From: Minisyncoccota bacterium | GTDB taxonomy: Bacteria > Patescibacteriota > Minisyncoccia > Phycocordibacterales > JACZSL01 | Assembly (NCBI GenBank): GCA_028280145.1 | Contig: JANQMM010000006.1 | Span: 1-30,605 of the forward strand | DNA: 30,605 bases | Direction of reading: 5' to 3' | In this document: in pieces, positions 30,556 to 30,605 of the stretch | Position numbering within the stretch: position 1 is the first letter of the stretch | Layout of the letters: the number at the start of each line of letters is the position of its first letter | Made by a program: the position numbers and the translations under genes | The notes under the pieces: model-generated | What the model saw: only the letters and a program-made list of their open reading frames with translations | What the model was told of the DNA's origin: nothing | The model's database searches: none

Positions 30556-30605
30556 GACACTCCGTAACCGATTGCGTTCCCGGACCCAGACGCGACGTTG
30601 CTCTT

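Noticed and set aside
1..30605. tRNA or rRNA genes
   Set aside because: I scanned the intergenic gaps for cloverleaf arms with a GTTCGA-type T loop and for rRNA-like sequence and saw none; almost all gaps are too short. A covariance search would be decisive.

Overview
The window looks like a chromosomal stretch of a Patescibacteria (CPR, probably parcubacterial) genome. The evidence is a dense array of short genes with 0-4 nt junctions, several protein types I associate with CPR genomes (DUF5671-like, DUF8128-like and DUF7282-like proteins, a sigma-region-4/HARE fusion, a baseplate-J-like membrane protein, stand-alone GreA C-terminal and Ogt domains), and an alanyl-tRNA synthetase without its C-terminal domain. 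No rRNA, tRNA, CRISPR array, IS element or prophage gene was recognised. The lineage is inferred from gene content and was not tested by phylogeny.

Layout. 1-1200 (minus): infA-rpmJ-rpsM-rpsK translation cluster behind its own promoter; rpsK runs off the left edge. 1248-3865 (minus): an FtsA/PilM-like actin-fold ATPase followed by a single-pass membrane protein with a baseplate-J-like exterior. 3929-5815 (minus): alaS, apparently leaderless. 5848-11318 (minus): a long probable operon of a DUF7282-like protein, MgtC/SapB, a PD-(D/E)XK nuclease with four Cys, an exported protein, a minimal Ogt, a family-4-like uracil-DNA glycosylase, an M13 metallopeptidase and a small membrane protein. 11352-15525 (minus): DUF8128-like membrane protein, mltG, mnmA and an ATP-cone nuclease with 1-nt junctions. 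15613-16644 (minus): sigma4-HARE regulator with its own promoter, a 12+12 bp palindrome over that promoter, and a terminator. 16722-20062 (minus): DUF5671-like protein overlapping leuS.

From 20 kb the strands alternate. There is an isolated plus-strand gene of unknown function with its own SD and terminator, then minus-strand ychF and a small helical protein. A divergent plus-strand RND efflux pair (adaptor and permease, no outer-membrane factor) follows from a near-consensus promoter. Next comes a compact minus-strand transcription unit at 27.7-27.95 kb that is either a structured RNA or a tiny ORF crossed by its own terminator. The window ends with a histidine kinase plus two CheY-like receivers, and a stand-alone GreA C-terminal domain protein.

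The observations I rate highest are: a uracil-DNA glycosylase that has lost all four expected Fe-S ligands; the 27.7 kb transcript; the palindrome over the sigma4-HARE promoter; the actin-like/baseplate-J pair with a PilN-like N-terminal motif; an RND permease with two extra predicted membrane helices; and several promoters so close to the ATG that leaderless translation is likely. All promoters, terminators and starts are read by eye; no search or structure prediction was run.
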